Below are positions 46,126 to 56,929 of a DNA stretch of 64,000 nt, piece by piece. The notes beneath the pieces are model-generated. The model was not told where the DNA came from. It saw only the letters and a program-made list of their open reading frames with translations, and searched no databases. Numbering within the stretch: position 1 is the stretch's first letter; each line of letters begins with the position of its first letter. The DNA comes from Centrapalus pauciflorus (taxonomy: Eukaryota; Streptophyta; Magnoliopsida; Asterales; Asteraceae): NCBI GenBank assembly GCA_020465985.1, contig JAANYP010004839.1:338651-402650 (forward strand), read 5' to 3'. A program made the position numbers and the translations under genes.

Positions 46126-46909
46126 AGTTACAGGGCGGGTAGTTATCTTTTCTCCATCTTTAGTGTCAATAACTGTGATCCCAGATTTCTTGGGCATAGT
46201 TTGGGTTGAACTCACCCATTTGCTATCAGATATGGGGTAGATTATCCAGTGTCTTACCATTTTAACACTTCTTTTTTAACTACCTCCCTTAGATTAGGAT
46301 TTAGCCTCCTTTGTGCATCTCGTGCTGGTTTAGGTTCTTGATCAGTGATGATTCGGTGCATACACAAGGTAGGACTAATTCCTTTAAAACTGCTATAGTC
46401 CATCCTACTGCTTCTTTGTATTTAACTAGCACCCACTGCTTGTGCATCAGTCAGATCTGATGAGATAATGACAGGAAGTGTGTCATTCTGACCTAAGAAA
46501 GCGTACTTTAAATGAACTGGTAGCTTCTTCAATTCTAGAATAGGTGGTTACTCTATTGAAGGCTTTGCTGATTGAGGCAAATTAGTCGCTAACTTCTCAA
46601 TCTTATGGGTCCACGGTGGTTGTTTCGATTCTAGCGTGGATACCATGACGCCTCTAAATAGTTACAATCATGAGAATTCATCTTAGCTACGTCATACTCG
46701 GCAAAAAATAACTCAGTAGTGTCTTTGGTGTTGATTAATGAACTATGTTGCTGAGAAAGTTCGTCCACCACATCGATTAGATAAAAGCTCCTGTCCTACA
46801 ATTAATTTGAGCATTTATTGTTGCTAAAAATGGTCTGCCTAAGATGATAGCCGACTAATTGTCTCCAACGAAAAAATCGGTGTCCAAGACTAAGAAATCG
46901 ACTGGAAAT
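46126..46909 (-). pseudogene. Athila-like pol: protease-RT linker and RT start
   Basis: Reading leftward: PVDFLVLDTDFFVGDN next to the Cop3 insertion, ILGRPFLATINAQINCRTG near 46820, a degraded linker, then the RT opening WIIYPISDSKWVSSTQTMPKKSGITVIDTKDGEKITTRPVT, ending at 46126 where Gyp4 cuts in. The IYPISDSKWVS and VPKKxGITV pattern is typical of Athila RT. Several stops. The protease itself is on the other side of Cop3 (57027 side). Confidence 0.85.
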
Positions 46910-47572
46910 TGTCAGGATCTAAACTTAACTACCTAAGATTAACTGATTTGAATTGATCAGAGTGTAAACCAATAATCTTGTATTAAATCAAAATCTAATT
47001 AAGAAGTTTGCGGAATAACACTTAATTATTTTTATAAAAGCTTTTCAGAATCAATAACAAATAAACACAAGTAGTAATCAAAACTGCTTGTATTGCTAAA
47101 TCAGAATGATTACAATAACCTCTAATCTGTTTGATTAGACGAAGAACACAAATTTTTCTTAGGGTTTTACAACCTTAGAGGCTGATGAAAACTTAAACAA
47201 AAAGCAATTACAAACTTGAATATGCAGAAACTTCTAATACAATAGAAAAACCTATTCTATGTATTTATAATGCTTTCTGATTTGTTTCCTTGAAGGACTC
47301 TGACTTCTCTAATAATAGATATGCTGAAATCTTCGTGTAGATATCTTTTCCTGAATATCAGCACTTTCTGTTTATGAAACCGTTGAGCAGCTTGAATCTC
47401 TTAGCAGTTTGAGCAGGGCAGCTTGAGTGAACTTACTCTGGCAGCATGAACTTTTACACTAGCAGCTTGAGATTCTTCAACTAACAGCATGAACTTTGTA
47501 CTTACATAGACATTCTACTAACAGTCTGAGAAGTCTAACTAACAGTTTGAACAATTAGAATATTTCCCAACA
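46910..47572 (-). repeat. Cop3 3' LTR
   Basis: Starts TGTCAGGATCT and ends tttcccaaca. The segment 47390-47555 holds about eight copies of a degenerate (C)TAGCAGCTTGAG word. Relative to the partner it has a 5-bp insertion near 47412 and a 3-bp deletion near 47390. Confidence 0.93.
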
Positions 47573-47585
47573 ATCTCCCCCTAAC
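47573..47585 (-). promoter_or_regulatory. Polypurine tract of Cop3
   Basis: atctccccctaac on the plus strand, GTTAGGGGGAGAT on the minus strand, abutting the 3' LTR. Confidence 0.88.
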
Positions 47586-47674
47586 TTAAATTCTTTACAC
47601 AAGACTTTAAGTTCTATACAAATAAGGAAATAAAATAAGTAAACTGTTATTTACAAACCAAGGCTTTCAAAAAC

Positions 47675-50189
47675 TTACAACTGTGCAAGTTTCTGGTTGA
47701 CATCCTTCAAAAGTTCTCTATTCAAATCTTCTCTATCACAGTATATTCTTACTGACCTCATTTGAAGTAGCATAGCCTTTGGAAGATCAAAGAATTCAAA
47801 ATTGAAGAATATGCAGGATCCATTTGCAAACCTGATTCTGTAAGTCTTTGATTTGACAAACAGATCAACTTGTACAACTTTCATCTCCTTGGCATCTTCT
47901 ATATCCTTCCTTATTGACTCCGGATCAAAAATGCTCTGTAGACCTTTAATTGCTTGCTTTACTTGTGGGAGGGAAGATCTGACTTGAGTAGCAGTCCCAA
48001 CTTGATACATCCTTGTAAGCTCATCTCTTGTCATCCCTTGAGCCATATGCATTATGCTTTTATACTCTTCCTCAGGACTAGTTTCTCTTCTTACTACAAA
48101 ATGATATCTAATGTCAATGTTATCCATTAGCTTAGCATACCAGTAAGTGCCCTGTTGGCATCTTTCTTTTCCTTAGAGTGCAAAGGCAAAATTTATCAGG
48201 AATCTTCTACGCTCAGCCTTAGAGTGCCCTGTTGGCATCTTTCTTTTCCTTTCACCTTTCTTGACCACAAACCCTCTTAGATAATCTCCTAAGGTCACAT
48301 CATCTTGCATTGGGGCATGGGTTTGCTGGTCTAAAGCTTTATCTTGTTCTTCTGCTAACTTTCTGGCAATCTCAGCATCAAAGGCAATCTGGGCTTCTTT
48401 GATAGAAAATTTATGCTTTGGAGACTCTATAAGAATGCCCTTGCCCTTATCTTTTGTAGCAGAAGTTGTAGCTTGGACTGAACTGATGGGAGCTTCAATA
48501 CCTTCTCTTATAACAACTCCAGTTGCTTTTGATGAAGGAGCTTGAGTTTCTAGGCTAACAGCTTGAGAAGCTGTTGGGACTGTTAGCCTAGATTCTTGAA
48601 CAGTTGAAGCTACTTGGACTGATTCTGTTGGAGCTGTTTGGACTGCTTTAGGGATCTCCTGATTCTCCCCCTTTTTGGAAGCATTGGTTTTGTCAGGAGG
48701 ACTTACAACATTTGCCACCTGGGTTTGAATCCTACGTTCTAATTGAATGATCTTATTCCCACAGAGGGTAAACCCTTTGTGGAGATAATCCATTGTTTGA
48801 TTTTGAGCAGCCTCTGCCTGTCTGAGTGCAGTTACTTTGCCCCCTGTTCAGCAATGATGGACTGATCATATTCCAACATTGCTACAACAGGTTACAGCTT
48901 AGGATCCGTTAATAGCATTAATTGCGGATTAGCCTCAAGATCAGCAAACGAATGTGGAGCTTGTGATCTATCACTGGCATGAATACTAGAAGTAGAAACC
49001 TCTGGGCCCCTCTGTTCTTGGTACTGGGGACTTCCAGCTGGTGCTTGCACACCTACTGTTGCCATGGGTGTGGTCTTAGAGATGTTCGCAGTGTCCTGTG
49101 CCTCTTGTGCAGAAGCAACAGTAGTGCCAGCTACAGAACCCATATGGACTATCTCTGGTGAGATGTCCACCTCCTGATTGAGGTTGGGGTGTCCTCAATG
49201 GGTGCCCTTTGGATATTCTGTGCAGCAGTGTCCTCCTGCACAGGGTTATTTGGCTCTTGTCTGAGGGCTGAGGAGGAAGGAGCTCCTGGACCTCTTTTCC
49301 TTTTATATAGTTGTAGTGGCGATGAGGGCTTAACAACAGGAACTGAAGGCATTTGCGTATCATGAGGAGTGGGTTGGGGTCCTGGGGGTAAAGCAGTAGT
49401 GTTAGGCTGAGCCTGCTCTGGACCCTCTCCTCTGTTTCTTGGAATGATGTTCATCATTGCAGAAGGCAATGGAACATCTACACTCAAAAAATTGGCACTT
49501 GGCTATAAAAGCCTTTTAATAGAAGATAGTGAGTGCCTATGGGAAACATGTATCCTCTTATGTATATTAAAATTTGTGCAAGTTTTTGCAATTATTTCTG
49601 CTAAAAATCTCGGATACATCAAAAATTTCCAATTCTTTAGGGAATGATGCCTTAACATCCCCTGGAAAATCATATTTGAAAAATTGAACTGTTGGCCTGT
49701 TGAAAAGCACACCAAGGCAGTGGCAATGTTTGATGAAAATTCGGACCAACCAGTTCTTTTTGGGCTAATACACTGCTGAATAATGTGCACAAGATATTTC
49801 CATTTAGGAGAAAAATGTGCTTTAAAGAAAGTAAAGGAATCAGCAGGACCCCTATATCCAATATTATAAAGACCAGAATGTAACTCATTAAGGGATAGGT
49901 CTGTTATACTTGAGGCATCTTGAAGATGCAGATGTTGTCGAATGGATTCCTCGGTCACTGTGATGGTAGTGCCATCGATTTTGGATGTCAGAGAAGAGAC
50001 TCCATTGATGGTTTTTACAAAAGCACGGTTCCAGAACTGCTCAATATGTGAGATGTATATTGTGGGATTGATATTGAGGGCATGATTGATATGGGAACTT
50101 CGAAGAAATTCCATTATGTCATGGAACGGTACAAGATCAGCGTGCTTGAGAGAGTAGGGTAGACAGTTATGTTCTTTGACAAACTCCAT
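47675..50189 (-). pseudogene. Cop3 ORF3, large unknown protein after pol
   Basis: About 835 codons from the ATG at 50189 (MEFVKEHNCLPYS); this start follows a leader and opens the domain. The N-terminal domain (about 225 residues) reads FLRSSHINHALNINPTIYIS, EQFWNRAFVKTING, FFKAHFSPKWKYLVHIIQQCISPKR, GWSEFSSNIATALVCFSTGQQFNFSNMIF and KFLMYPRFL. P/S/Q-rich regions follow (49149-49487, 48892-49170, 48500-48700), then a segment rich in E/K (FSIKEAQIAFDAEIARKLAEEQDKAL) and a C-terminal domain (48127-47675) with VVQVDLFVKSKTYRIRFANGS. Damage is light: TAG at about 49500, TAA at 48173 (inside a 77-bp local duplication, 48146-48250), frameshifts near 49165 and 48840. It is homologous to Cop2 ORF3 by order and by the F..S..ALN, QFW, KWKYL and MYPRF signatures. 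Function unknown. Confidence 0.87.
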
Positions 50190-50539
50190 TGAGGATGAAT
50201 CGGAGATTTTAGGGTTTCAGTGATGTGCGTGGGAATTGTTTCAGAGAATCAAGAAGGGTTCAAGAAGATATTTTGCAACTGGTAGTTACAATAGAACGAA
50301 ACTGGAACCTATAAAGGTTTTGAAAATATCTAAACCCGCGCACACACTTATGGAAATGACCATATTACCCTGCACACTTTGACAGATCAAGTGAAACAAC
50401 TAACAGTCCGAGAAAATGAACTAGCAGCTTGAGAAAATACTCAAGCTGTTAGTTGAAAATTAGGCGACTGATAATGAAACAGTGACTCCCCCTTAATCAA
50501 GCATATGTACACAGAAAAGCAAATTAATCCATGTTAACC
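50190..50539 (-). other. Spacer between pol and ORF3 of Cop3
   Basis: 350 bp without ORF. It holds the strong hairpin at 50419-50454 and, just before ORF3, a leader-like stretch with gaaaccctaaaatc (minus strand, about 50205-50220), which contains a plant telo-box type word. Confidence 0.8.
50419..50454. repeat. Hairpin between pol and ORF3 of Cop3
   Basis: AACTAGCAGCTTGAG (50419-50433), loop aaaata, CTCAAGCTGTTAGTT (50440-50454): 15-bp arms with one mismatch. The arms are the recurring Cop3 motif. Confidence 0.88.
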
Positions 50540-53500
50540 ATACCAATATTTGATACTAGGAATAGGCATCCTCCATAATCACTGTCAGAATAGGCTGTTA
50601 GTTCAAGAGGAGAGTCTTTAGGATACAATAGGCCTAAATGTGGTTGGCCTTTGAGATATCTAAAGATTCTCTTAACAGCAACCAAATGAGAATCCTTTGG
50701 AGAGCATTAAAACCTAGCACACACAAAGACAGCAAATATAATATCAGGTCTAGAAGATGTTAGATACATAAGAGATCATATAAGAGATCTGTATAAATGA
50801 ATGTCCACATCTATGCCATCTTTGTCTGTATGGAGCTGCTTGTGAGGATCCATTGGAGTATTTGCAACTTTGGTGTCTTGATACCCAAACCTTTCCAGTA
50901 TGTTTTTAACATACTTTGATTGACTGATGAAGAGACCAGTGGGCTTCTAATTGACTTGCAATCCTAGAAAGAAAGTGAGTTCTCCCATTGAACTCATTTG
51001 AAACTTTTTGTGCATCAATGCCTCAAACTCTTTGCATAGACAATCATTTGTACAAGCAGGATCTCAGCTTTGATGGACTTTGGGAAAAGTGTTTTGTCCA
51101 GAGTGCCTCTCTTGAACCCAATCTGTAGAAGGTATGATGACAGAGTGTCATACCATGCTCTGGGGGCTTGATGGAGTCCATAGAGAGCCTTGTCTAGCTT
51201 GTAGACTCTGTCTAGATACTTGTAGTCCTCAAACCAGGAGACTGACAGACATAGACTTCCTCTTCAATTGTGCCATATAGAAAAGCAGACTTCACATCCA
51301 TTTGATACACTTTAAAACCTTTGGCTTCAATCCTTGCCACTGGGGCAAAGACATCCTCATAATCTATGCCTTCTTCTTGAGTATACCCTTGTGCTACTAG
51401 TCTTGCTTTGTTCTTGATGACTATCCCTCTCTTATCCTTTTTGTTTCTGAACACCCATCTTGTATACCAATGGCTCTCTTTCCTTTAGGAAGATCAACAA
51501 GTGTCCATACATTCTGAATCTTGAATTGTAGCAGCTCTTCCTGCATTGCCTCAATCCAGGATGAATCTTTCAAAGCTTCTGATGCCTTTTTAGGTTCTAG
51601 TTGAGACATGAAGCAGGCATGTTCAAAAGCAGCTAGACTGAATTCAGGAACTGCTTGTTCAGCAGCAGCAGTTTCATTGTGAACCATTTTCCTTGTTTGT
51701 ACAGGTGTACGTGGATCACCCAGTATTTGATTGAGAGGATGATACTTGTGAACCTTAAGTGTAGGCTCTCTTTCTGTCTAAAAAGAAGATCCAAGGTTTG
51801 TATCATCTGCATCAGGACCAGTGGATGGTTCAGCTTCTGGAACAGCTTGACTTGAGTCTGGGACTGTTTCCCTTTGTGTTGGAGCTGTTCTCTCAGGACT
51901 TGGGAATTGCAATTCAGTTTCTGGATTTGAATCATGTGGAGCATTATGAACCCCTGGAGGGTCACAAGACAGCAGTGGTATAATTGTATCCTCATCCCAA
52001 CTGTTTGATTCTGCAGCAGTTTGAAACTTTGTGCCAACATCTTGAGAATTTGCATTGACAGCATGAGAATTTGTGTTGACAGCTTGAGAATTTGTGTTGA
52101 CAGCTTCAATTCTGTTTGCATCAGCTTCTGCAGTATACTCAACAAAGCTCAGAGAATTTGTTAGTGAATCTAAATCAAACAACCAATCAGGACCAGTGCC
52201 TTTGACATTTGCAGTATTTTCATTAAATTCAACATTGGCACTTTCTTCAATGGTTTTAGACACACTGTTATATACTCTATAGGCTATGCTTTGATATGAG
52301 TATCCTACAAAGAAACCTTCTTCAGCCTTACTTTCAAACTTCCCTAAGTGAGTCTTAGTGTGAAGAATGGTGCATGGACAGCCAAATGACTTGAAAAAGG
52401 CTATTATGGGTATTCTATTATGGAATAACTCATATGGAGTTTTCCCTTGTGATTGGACAATCTGAACCCTATTTAGAACATAACAGGCTGTGTTGACTGC
52501 TTCTGCCCAAAAGGTCATTGGCAGTTTTAAATCAGCTAACATGGTTCCAGCAGCCTCAATTAATGTTCTGTTCTTTCTTTCAGCTACACCATTTTGCTGT
52601 GGTGTTCTTGGTGCATTATATTGCCTAGCAATACCTTTGGACTCACAAAAACTGTTTAGAGTATGATTTTTAAACTCAGTTCCATTGTCTGATCTTATCA
52701 CCTTGACTTTTGAGTTGGATTGGTTTTCTATCTTAAGAATAAATGACTTAACTAGCTCAGCAGTTTCATCTTTAGACCTAAGAAAGTAAACCCAAATAAT
52801 CTGGTGAAATCATCAACAATAACTAAACAGTAGGCCCTTTTATTCAAATTCAAAACAGACGTTGGACCAAATAGATCCATATGAATCAGCTGAAGAGCAG
52901 ATGAGATTTAATTTACTTCTTTGGCCTTATGAGAAGTTTTGTGTTGCTTGCCTTTAAGACATGTTACACAATGATCATCACATATGAACTCCTTTTGTGG
53001 TAAACCTCTTACCAGATTCTTTTTGACTAAAACATTCATGGACTTCAAGTTCATATGACACATCCTTCTATGCCAAAGAGCAGACTCATTGGATGATGCT
53101 TTGGATATCAAACAGCTTAAGGTATTTGATTTGGATAAAAGTTCTGTGTCCAAACAGTATACATTGTCCTTTCTTGGTGTTCTTAGTAAAACAAGATTTT
53201 CAGAAATTTTAAAATCTTTTGAAAGGACAATGCACTCAGAATCTGTAAACAAAACAATATTTTGTTTGTCACAGATTTGAGAGACACTTAATAAATTATA
53301 CTTAAGCTGTTCAACGTACAAAACATCATTGAAAATCATGTTGCCTGCATTAACAGTACCTTTACCTGTAACCTTACCTCATTTATAGTTGCCTCCAAAT
53401 GCAACAAATCCTCCATCAAAGCCTTTGAAATTTGACAAGCACTCAGAATTGCCTGTCATGTGCCTAGAGCATCCACTGTCCAAATGCCATCTGGTTTTAT

Positions 53501-53597
53501 GTGATGACCTGTGGTTGCCCTGCACAAGTAACAGCTTAGTTAGTAGTGGAGTAAACCCAAACCAAGTTGGTTTTGGGTTGTCCTTGTGCATTAACAT
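50540..53597 (-). pseudogene. Cop3 pol: protease, integrase, RT, partial RNase H
   Basis: Protease WHLDSGCSRHMTG (about 53450) with a TGA shortly after FGGNYK at 53379. Pre-integrase LKYNLLSVSQICD and WHRRMCHMNLKSMNVL...CLKGKQH. Integrase core HMDLFGP, IRSDNGTEF and NGVAERKNRTLIEAAG. The integrase C-terminus has a linker with SQAVNTNSHAVNANSQ (52030-52110). RT: NKARLVAQGYTQEEGIDYEDVFAPVARIEA, a deletion of about 11 residues, then KGFKVYQMDVKSAFLYGTI. A further deletion of roughly 35 bp near 51040 removes the YVDD catalytic box. RNase H stops after SDSDYGGC near 50560 and lacks the C-terminal ~130 residues present in Cop2. The copy cannot encode an active RT. Confidence 0.9.
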
Positions 53598-56189
53598 AAC
53601 TAAATACTGTTTTGGATTTCTTATACTTAGTAAGATCCACTGATGGAGTTTGTGGAGAGTACTTAGTTAGCACATGAGGTATCCAGGTATTTTGTCCATT
53701 CTTTTCAGTAACAGTCTCAGATGATCCATTACCAGTCCCAAATTTGAGCCTACCAGTCTGAATTGAGTCTGTAGTGCTAACAGCTTGAGAATTTGCACTA
53801 GCAGTCTCAACTTTAGACATGGCACTTTCAACATTTTTATCAACAGGTTCACCTGAGTTTGTACCTTTGACACACCATATTTGTTTAAAATTTACTTTTG
53901 GTTTAGCTAAACTTGTTTTTGGTGTGTGGACTGTTTTTATTAACTTTTGTGAACTTGTGATGTACTGTTTTCTTTGGAACTGATGCCGTAGGAGGTTTGG
54001 CCTTTGGATATTTTGAATTTTGAGAGTTTTTCTTTGGATGTTTCACAGTCTGTTTTGCAACAGATGGTTTATAAAAATAATCTCTGGCCAAGTGATTCTT
54101 TCTGCCACAATGAAAACATTTTTTGACTGTTTGAATTGAAGAACCAGTTTTATTTGACAATTTCTGGTTCTTGTTCCTCTGATTTCCCCTTACCTGCTGT
54201 TGTTTGGGAAACTTTTGGACACCATGCTTTTGGCATGTGCAGACTGGAACATTTTTACCCTTTCTATTACTCTTTGAAGAAGATATAGTGTTACAGTTAG
54301 AAGGTACAGAAACCTGTGGAGCAGCATTGCACACACTCATCTTCTCCTTTCCTTTCTTACTGGGGACTTGGAGTTCTATAGGTGCACTCATTGTTTAGTG
54401 TTCTTTCTCAACTGCTGTGCACTCACAGTCTCTATTTTGAATCTGATCTTCTTTAGATTCAGGATTGTTATCATGGATAGGATCTACAGTAGTAATAGAC
54501 TCATCTAATGGTTCATTGACAAGTCTATCAGCAACCTCACTCATTGGATGAATGTATTTGTTGTTGTATGGAGGTGGAGTAGCTCTGTAGCCTATGCCTT
54601 CTTTGGGATTAACCTGAGATTTTACCCTATCTTTAGATTGGACTTCCATTAGGTGTTCCAGCTTTTGATTAGCCAATTTGAAGTTACCTAGATCTATATT
54701 GACAGATTCTAGTTTTTTATTAGCCTCTAACACCTTTTGTTCAGTCTCTTCTACCTTTTTATTTAGGGATTCTATTTTCTTATTTAGCTCCTTTTTCTCC
54801 CACTCATGATATGTTCTATCATATCCCATTTGAATCTCATTATCCTTATAGTCATTGATCTATTTTTCAAGATCTTATATGGCTTGCATGTATTCATATC
54901 TCCTCTCTTCCATCTTAGCTAGAGTTTTACACATGCTCTCATTATGATCTCTGTACTTTTTAACCATATTTTTGCATGTTTGAGAGCAGAGTTTAGAATT
55001 TACCTCAGATGGTAGTTCAGTGGAGGAGACATTTGATGTTTGCCATTAGAGCTTGATTTTGAAACTCTTCCTCTGTCTGATCACTCCAGTCAAACACATT
55101 GTCTTATTGAGAGACAAGTGCTTGTGATGATGAAGGCAGATTAGTCTGCTGAGGCCTTGATGATTGTTGACTTTGAGATCTGCATTCTCTGGCAAAGTGG
55201 CCAAGCTAATGACATTTATAACACTCAACTTTTGACTTATCAAAAGCTGGTTTGCCTTCTGTTCTGGCTTGAAAGTTGGTCCTGCCAATTCTTTTAAGAA
55301 ACCTTTTGGCCCTCATGGTCAGCATTGCATGTTGCCACTTCAAATCCATCTCTTCAAGATCATCTGGATGAATCTGTTCTAGATCTTCAGCATTTAGAGC
55401 AAACAGTCCATCATTGGCAACAAAAGCCTCATAGTGAGCTTCAGTAGAGTTGCCATCACCACCTGAGAAGGAATCACTGCCATTAGATTTTTCAGATGAC
55501 AGAAGAGCAGTATTGTGATTATAAGAAAGAGATTTCTTTTTAGTATCAATCTCAGTCTCAAACACTCTCAGACTGTTATACAGATCATCCAGTTCTATTT
55601 CATCAAGAGTGTCTTTTGTTCTCCATTGGGCAGCATAAACTGTCCATTCTTCTCCAAGAGATCTGAGAAACTTTCTGTTGACCTCATCTTGATCCAGGCT
55701 GACTTTTGCACTTTCCAGTTCACTTATCAGTTTGTTGAACCTGTCAAAGATTTGAGTAAGGTTTTCATTCTTGCCACCAGAAAAGTTCTCATACTGCTGT
55801 TTCAAAAGATCCTTTTGATTTCTCTTGGTACTGGCATTACCAGCAAATCTTTTCTCTAAAGCATTCCAAAGAGAATGAGCAGTATAAAACTTATTGAACT
55901 GATGTTGATAAACATTATGAATGGCTATTTGTAAAAGTGTAAGAGATTTCACTTCATTCATTCTAGTCTTTCTTTCAAGCTCAGTTTTTGGAGGAGTTTT
56001 GACTGGTTTTCCCTCATCATCAAGTTCTGGATCAACTACAGGAGGAAATTCAACAGCTTCCCATATGGCATAATCAATGAATTGAATATGCTGTTGAATC
56101 CTGAGTTTCCACATCTCAAACTCAGTGGGCTTGAGCATAGGCACTTTGAGTCCTTGCCCAGATCCACTGCTGCTATTATCAAATTCCAT
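53598..56189 (-). pseudogene. Cop3 gag
   Basis: The ATG at 56189 (MEFDNSSSGSGQG) lies 60-odd bases past the PBS. The first 327 codons are intact: LKPTEFEMWKLRIQQHIQFIDYAIWEAVEFP, HSLWNALEKRFAGNASTKRNQKDLLKQQYENF and ELDDLYNSLRVFETEI, up to a first zinc-knuckle region VECYKCH followed by TAG (55203) and GHFAREC. Further parts are frameshifted: a coiled-coil segment (54600-54790, KKELNKKIESLNKKVEETEQKV) and a basic linker with a second knuckle, CFHCGRKNHLARDYF (about 54080-54120), whose last cysteine is changed. The terminal linker to protease contains SANSQAVSTTDS. Confidence 0.9.
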
Positions 56190-56250
56190 TGCAAAAGATT
56201 AAAAAATTTAAAAGAAAGCTTTCGACTTTGAAAAACAAAGAACGACCTGT

Positions 56251-56263
56251 GGCTCTGATACCA
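56251..56263 (-). promoter_or_regulatory. Primer-binding site of Cop3
   Basis: ggctctgatacca, i.e. TGGTATCAGAGCC on the minus strand, two bases from the LTR. Confidence 0.92.
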
Positions 56264-56265
56264 CT

Positions 56266-56929
56266 TGTCAGGATCTAAACTTAACTACCTAAGATTAACT
56301 GATTTGAATTGATCAGAGTGTAAACCAATAATCTTGTATTAAATCAAAGTCTAATTAAGAAGTTTGCGGAATAACACTTAATTATTTTTATAAAAGCTTT
56401 TCAGAATCAATAACAAATAAACACAAGTAGTAATCAAAATTGCTTGTATTGCTAAATCAGAATGATTACAATAAGCTCTAATCTGTTTGATTAGACGAAG
56501 AACTCAAATTGTTCTTAGGGTTTTACAACCTTAGAGGCTTATGAAAACTTAAACAAAAAGCAATTACAAACTTGAATATGCAGAAACTTCTAATACAATA
56601 GAAAAACCTATTCTATGTATTTATAATGCTTTCTGATTTGTTTCCTTGAAGGACTCTGACTTCTCTGATAATAGATATGCTGAAATCTTCGTGTTGATAT
56701 CTTTTCCAGAATATCAGCACTTTCTGTTTATGAAACCGTTTTTGAGCAGCTTGAATCTCTTAGTTTGAGTAGGGCAGCTTGAGTGAAATTACTCTGGCAG
56801 CATGAACTTTTACACTAGCAGCTTGAGATTCTTCAACTAAAAGCATGAACTTTGTACTTACATAGAAATTCTACTAACAGTCTGAGAAGTTTAACTAATA
56901 GTTTGAACTACTTAAAATATTTCCCAACA
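56266..56929 (-). repeat. Cop3 5' LTR
   Basis: Starts TGTCAGGATCT and ends tttcccaaca; partner of 46910-47572. The same array of AGCAGCTTGAG-type words lies at 56740-56910. Confidence 0.93.

Larger units (their letters stand above)
46910..56929 (-). mobile_element. Cop3: 10.0 kb Sirevirus-like Ty1/copia element
   Basis: 5' LTR 56266-56929, PBS, gag, pol, spacer, ORF3, polypurine tract, 3' LTR 46910-47572. LTRs are 664 and 663 bp and about 97% identical by eye, the most similar pair in the window. It is inserted in the Athila frame between the minus-strand codons VEDFYY (right) and PVDFL (left). The 5-bp flanks gaaat and gataa match poorly. Confidence 0.93.

Noticed and set aside
47675..50189. 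ORF3 as a viral envelope gene
   Set aside because: The position fits, but I see no signal peptide, transmembrane helix or fusion-like segment; left as unknown.
55515..55859. 114-codon ORF on the plus strand
   Set aside because: Antisense shadow of the intact Cop3 gag frame.
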